A stretch of DNA of 64,000 nucleotides from a virus: IMG/VR virus record IMGVR_UViG_3300043467_001012, positions 62,001 through 126,000 of that record; one strand, written 5' to 3'. This document shows positions 61,878 through 64,000 of the stretch, piece after piece. The position numbers and the translations under genes were made by a program. Numbering within the stretch: position 1 is the stretch's first letter; every line of letters starts with the position of its first letter. A model generated the notes under the pieces. The model saw nothing but the letters and a program-made list of their open reading frames with translations, was not told where the DNA came from and searched no databases.

Positions 61878-64000
61878 TAGAAATTTAATCCTTGATCTTC
61901 ATCATATTTTATACTATCATCTTCAGTATCAACTACAGTAGTTTTGGGAGGTTCTGGTTTGGTGGTATCATACAACATCTGTGACTGCTTGCTGATTGCT
62001 TCAGATCCATCAATGAAATCTTGTGGTTGTCCTAGCAGTCTACCCATATTTAAAGTCTGTTGAAATGTGCCTCCGGAAAATTTACTAGTCACCCAATTGA
62101 TTTTGTAAATTCCGCTGAAGGGACTGACCCATTCTCCTTTAGGGAAATTGTAGAGACCACCTTTACCATTAGTTCCAAGATTGGGTTCTACGGGACTTCT
62201 CCAAGATAGATACACATATATTTCACTGCTTTCCCAACTCATGGTAGCATCTGCAGTGACCTGTCTGTTTGGACCAGGCTCGGCAAAATAATTGCTGTTA
62301 ATCCCGCTGTCAGATATGAAAAAAGGATCTCCTAGAATATCAATATCAACAAGGGTAAGATCCTTGCTGCCATTCAAAAAAGCATTATTAAATGCATCTG
62401 CCACCATTTGTTCTGCAGTTTTATCGCCAGATGCCGAACTGGTTTTTATGCTATAATCCGGTTTCACTGACGCACCGCCTGTGACTGCTGATACTCCGCT
62501 TACTGCCTCGCCTGTTTGCACCACGGCTTGATTTTTTTGTTCATCTGCTCCTGTCTGTATGTCTTTGTTGGCTATGGCAGCATTTTTGTTCGGCGGTTTA
62601 GGCATTTGACCTTGATACCATAATGCATTAAGTGTGATGTCGAATTTTAACAAATCGTTATTTGTACCGGTGTAGATGTAATCGTAACGTTTGGCAATAA
62701 TTTTGCTTAACTGGCCCTGGCCGGCCGGAGCAGCTGAAGGATTTTTTATTATGCCTGCATTCACTTTATAAGGCACAACTCTATAGATGTATTTCTTTGC
62801 ACGAACATTTCTTTTGGTATCATATCCCAGTAGTTGTATCTGACAATCTAGTCTATACCACTCAACTTGACCGTTTTCATCAATTGCTTCTGGTTTGATA
62901 GCATCTTCAGCAAATTTAGAACTTAGAATAATTCGATTAATTACTTCACTAACTTTTGTCGTTTTTTGAGGGAAGGTGAACAATCTTAAATTAGTATCGA
63001 TTGACATTTTCTCTTTAATTACTTTCTTTCCATCTTCATCAAGTACATCACTTTCATATTTGTAAACATAGTTTCCGCCAGATGTAGCATCAAACCCCAT
63101 GGTGTTGGTATCACTGCCGATTCGCCCTGATCCAAAATCTAATTGAACTTCATCTTTAGTATCACTGATCTTTGTTTCTGCGGGTTTGTTGGGATCGGCA
63201 GTGGCTTTTAACACTTCGGTGGCATTTGTAGATTTAATTACACCTATATCATCTGAAGAATCTTTTGGAAATACAATTTGATATATATCTGCTAGATCCT
63301 GCTGGTCAGATTTGACCAAATCTTGTTGTATTCTATTTAGAGCATTGGTTAGGCTTCTTGAACCAGATGCCAATACACTCTTAACTGTTTCTCCTGTTAT
63401 AGAAATGTCGCTGGGTAATATATTGACTAGATCACTGAAACCGCTGAAGTGCAGGGGCATAGCGACCACTGAATATTTGCTGCCACCTTCGTCAACTTTA
63501 AAGTTAATTTCATTTATTCTAATGGTAAAAAATCTAGTTAATTTAGCTGTTGATGCCAGCATGGCTCCGTTGTCCTTCATCCCTTTAAATTCTAACACTA
63601 GAAGGTAAGGAGTTTCTACTAGATAACTAGGATATCCCGCATTTACTGCTGCAACTTTCATGCTTTGTAAAAACATCCCCATTGAATACGGTTCGTACAC
63701 ATCGAATGTAATGTTACAATTATTGGTATTTCCTTCTTTAGCCCCTGGTGCCAAATTGTGTTTCATAGAGAAGTTGTCAATGAAATATTCTGGAGCACCA
63801 TTCACTGTATTGGTTCTTCGTGCATCATAACGGCCTGCTGATGATAGAATTACATTTGATAATCTTGTGGGATTATTTCTGTATAAATCCGGATTGTTAA
63901 ATTCGTTGGGAGTAAGGCAAGACAGCGTCCAGAGAGGAGAATATGAAGCAAACTGTTCCAGTATATTTTGATAAGGCGGTCCTCCTGCTATAGGTTTCAA
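61877..64000 (-). CDS. large baseplate-hub-like structural protein (partial, N-terminus off window)
   Basis: 707 residues are visible, open to the right edge at base 64000, so the start lies outside the window; the TTG at the edge should not be taken as the start. The visible part begins KPIAGGPPYQNILEQFASYS and has FDVYEPYSMGMFLQSMKVAA, LVLEFKGMKDNGAML and a C-terminal NKNAAIANKDIQTG region. It abuts the gp5-like spike, which suggests a hub or tail-tube-adjacent role. Homologues I recall occur in marine T4-like phages without a T4 equivalent name. Confidence 0.7.
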   Translation of the reverse strand: MKPIAGGPPYQNILEQFASYSPLWTLSCLTPNEFNNPDLYRNNPTRLSNVILSSAGRYDARRTNTVNGAPEYFIDNFSMKHNLAPGAKEGNTNNCNITFDVYEPYSMGMFLQSMKVAAVNAGYPSYLVETPYLLVLEFKGMKDNGAMLASTAKLTRFFTIRINEINFKVDEGGSKYSVVAMPLHFSGFSDLVNILPSDISITGETVKSVLASGSRSLTNALNRIQQDLVKSDQQDLADIYQIVFPKDSSDDIGVIKSTNATEVLKATADPNKPAETKISDTKDEVQLDFGSGRIGSDTNTMGFDATSGGNYVYKYESDVLDEDGKKVIKEKMSIDTNLRLFTFPQKTTKVSEVINRIILSSKFAEDAIKPEAIDENGQVEWYRLDCQIQLLGYDTKRNVRAKKYIYRVVPYKVNAGIIKNPSAAPAGQGQLSKIIAKRYDYIYTGTNNDLLKFDITLNALWYQGQMPKPPNKNAAIANKDIQTGADEQKNQAVVQTGEAVSGVSAVTGGASVKPDYSIKTSSASGDKTAEQMVADAFNNAFLNGSKDLTLVDIDILGDPFFISDSGINSNYFAEPGPNRQVTADATMSWESSEIYVYLSWRSPVEPNLGTNGKGGLYNFPKGEWVSPFSGIYKINWVTSKFSGGTFQQTLNMGRLLGQPQDFIDGSEAISKQSQMLYDTTKPEPPKTTVVDTEDDSIKYDEDQGLNF

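Noticed and set aside
1-64000. tRNA genes, CRISPR arrays, insertion sequences, attachment sites
   Set aside because: No cloverleaf, no regularly spaced repeats and no transposase or integrase was recognised by reading; intergenic space is nearly absent.
61877-64000. Start codon TTG at the window edge
   Set aside because: The frame is open to base 64000 and the first codon is set by the window end, so it is treated as a truncation.

Overview
The window is a piece of a large tailed-phage genome (Caudoviricetes, T4-like myovirus). The diagnostic genes are a family B DNA polymerase (gp43), sliding clamp (gp45), DsbA-like late-transcription protein, T4-type RNase H, and a baseplate/tail block with gp5-, gp25- and gp6-like proteins. 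The coding is dense (many ATGA or TAATG start/stop overlaps), AT-rich, and has no tRNA, rRNA or host housekeeping gene. Several families (tail fibres with an NENFLxLLENF head domain, GYGQ structural protein, twitch radical-SAM enzymes, QueE/FolE) are ones I associate with marine T4-like phages. I cannot name the host.

Layout. Bases 1-27955 are transcribed on the plus strand and 27973-64000 on the minus strand; the two blocks converge at about 27960. Bases 1-5251 hold the end of an unknown gene, an Ala/Lys/Glu-rich protein with an EF-hand-like loop, dsbA, a small membrane protein, gene 43 and gene 45. Bases 5253-16795 are an accessory region with a 7-deazaguanine pathway scattered through it: a DpdA/TGT-like transglycosylase, a candidate QueD-like T-fold protein, FolE and an unusual QueE. 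Interspersed are a GT-B glycosyltransferase, an MBD4-like DNA glycosylase, a cupin, a phosphoribosyltransferase, a HIT protein, two SGNH-hydrolase-like proteins and many small proteins. Bases 16795-21112 hold RNase H and small conserved unknowns. Bases 21235-27955 hold four tandem radical-SAM proteins, an unknown protein and a third SGNH-like protein.

The minus strand is read from high to low coordinates. It encodes a truncated baseplate-hub-like protein, a gp5-like spike without a lysozyme domain, gp25, gp6 and a 4576-residue structural protein with a beta-propeller. These are followed by a small structural protein, four paralogous tail fibres, a fifth fibre-like protein, a small conserved tail-associated protein, and a cluster of GT-A glycosyltransferase-like genes. 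That cluster ends in a protein made of degenerate tandem repeats of a glycosyltransferase core.

How the genes may work together (inference): FolE, the QueD-like protein and QueE would supply 7-deazaguanine precursors, and DpdA would exchange them into phage DNA, probably to escape restriction. QueC is not in the window. The radical-SAM/SGNH island abuts the glycosyltransferase cluster and tail fibres, which suggests modification of a glycan or virion surface. Regulation appears to combine sigma70-like promoters on the plus strand (one with exact -35 and -10 consensus hexamers just before queE) with T4-late-like TATAAATA elements ahead of virion genes. A hairpin before gene 43 has the geometry of the T4 polymerase autogenous operator.
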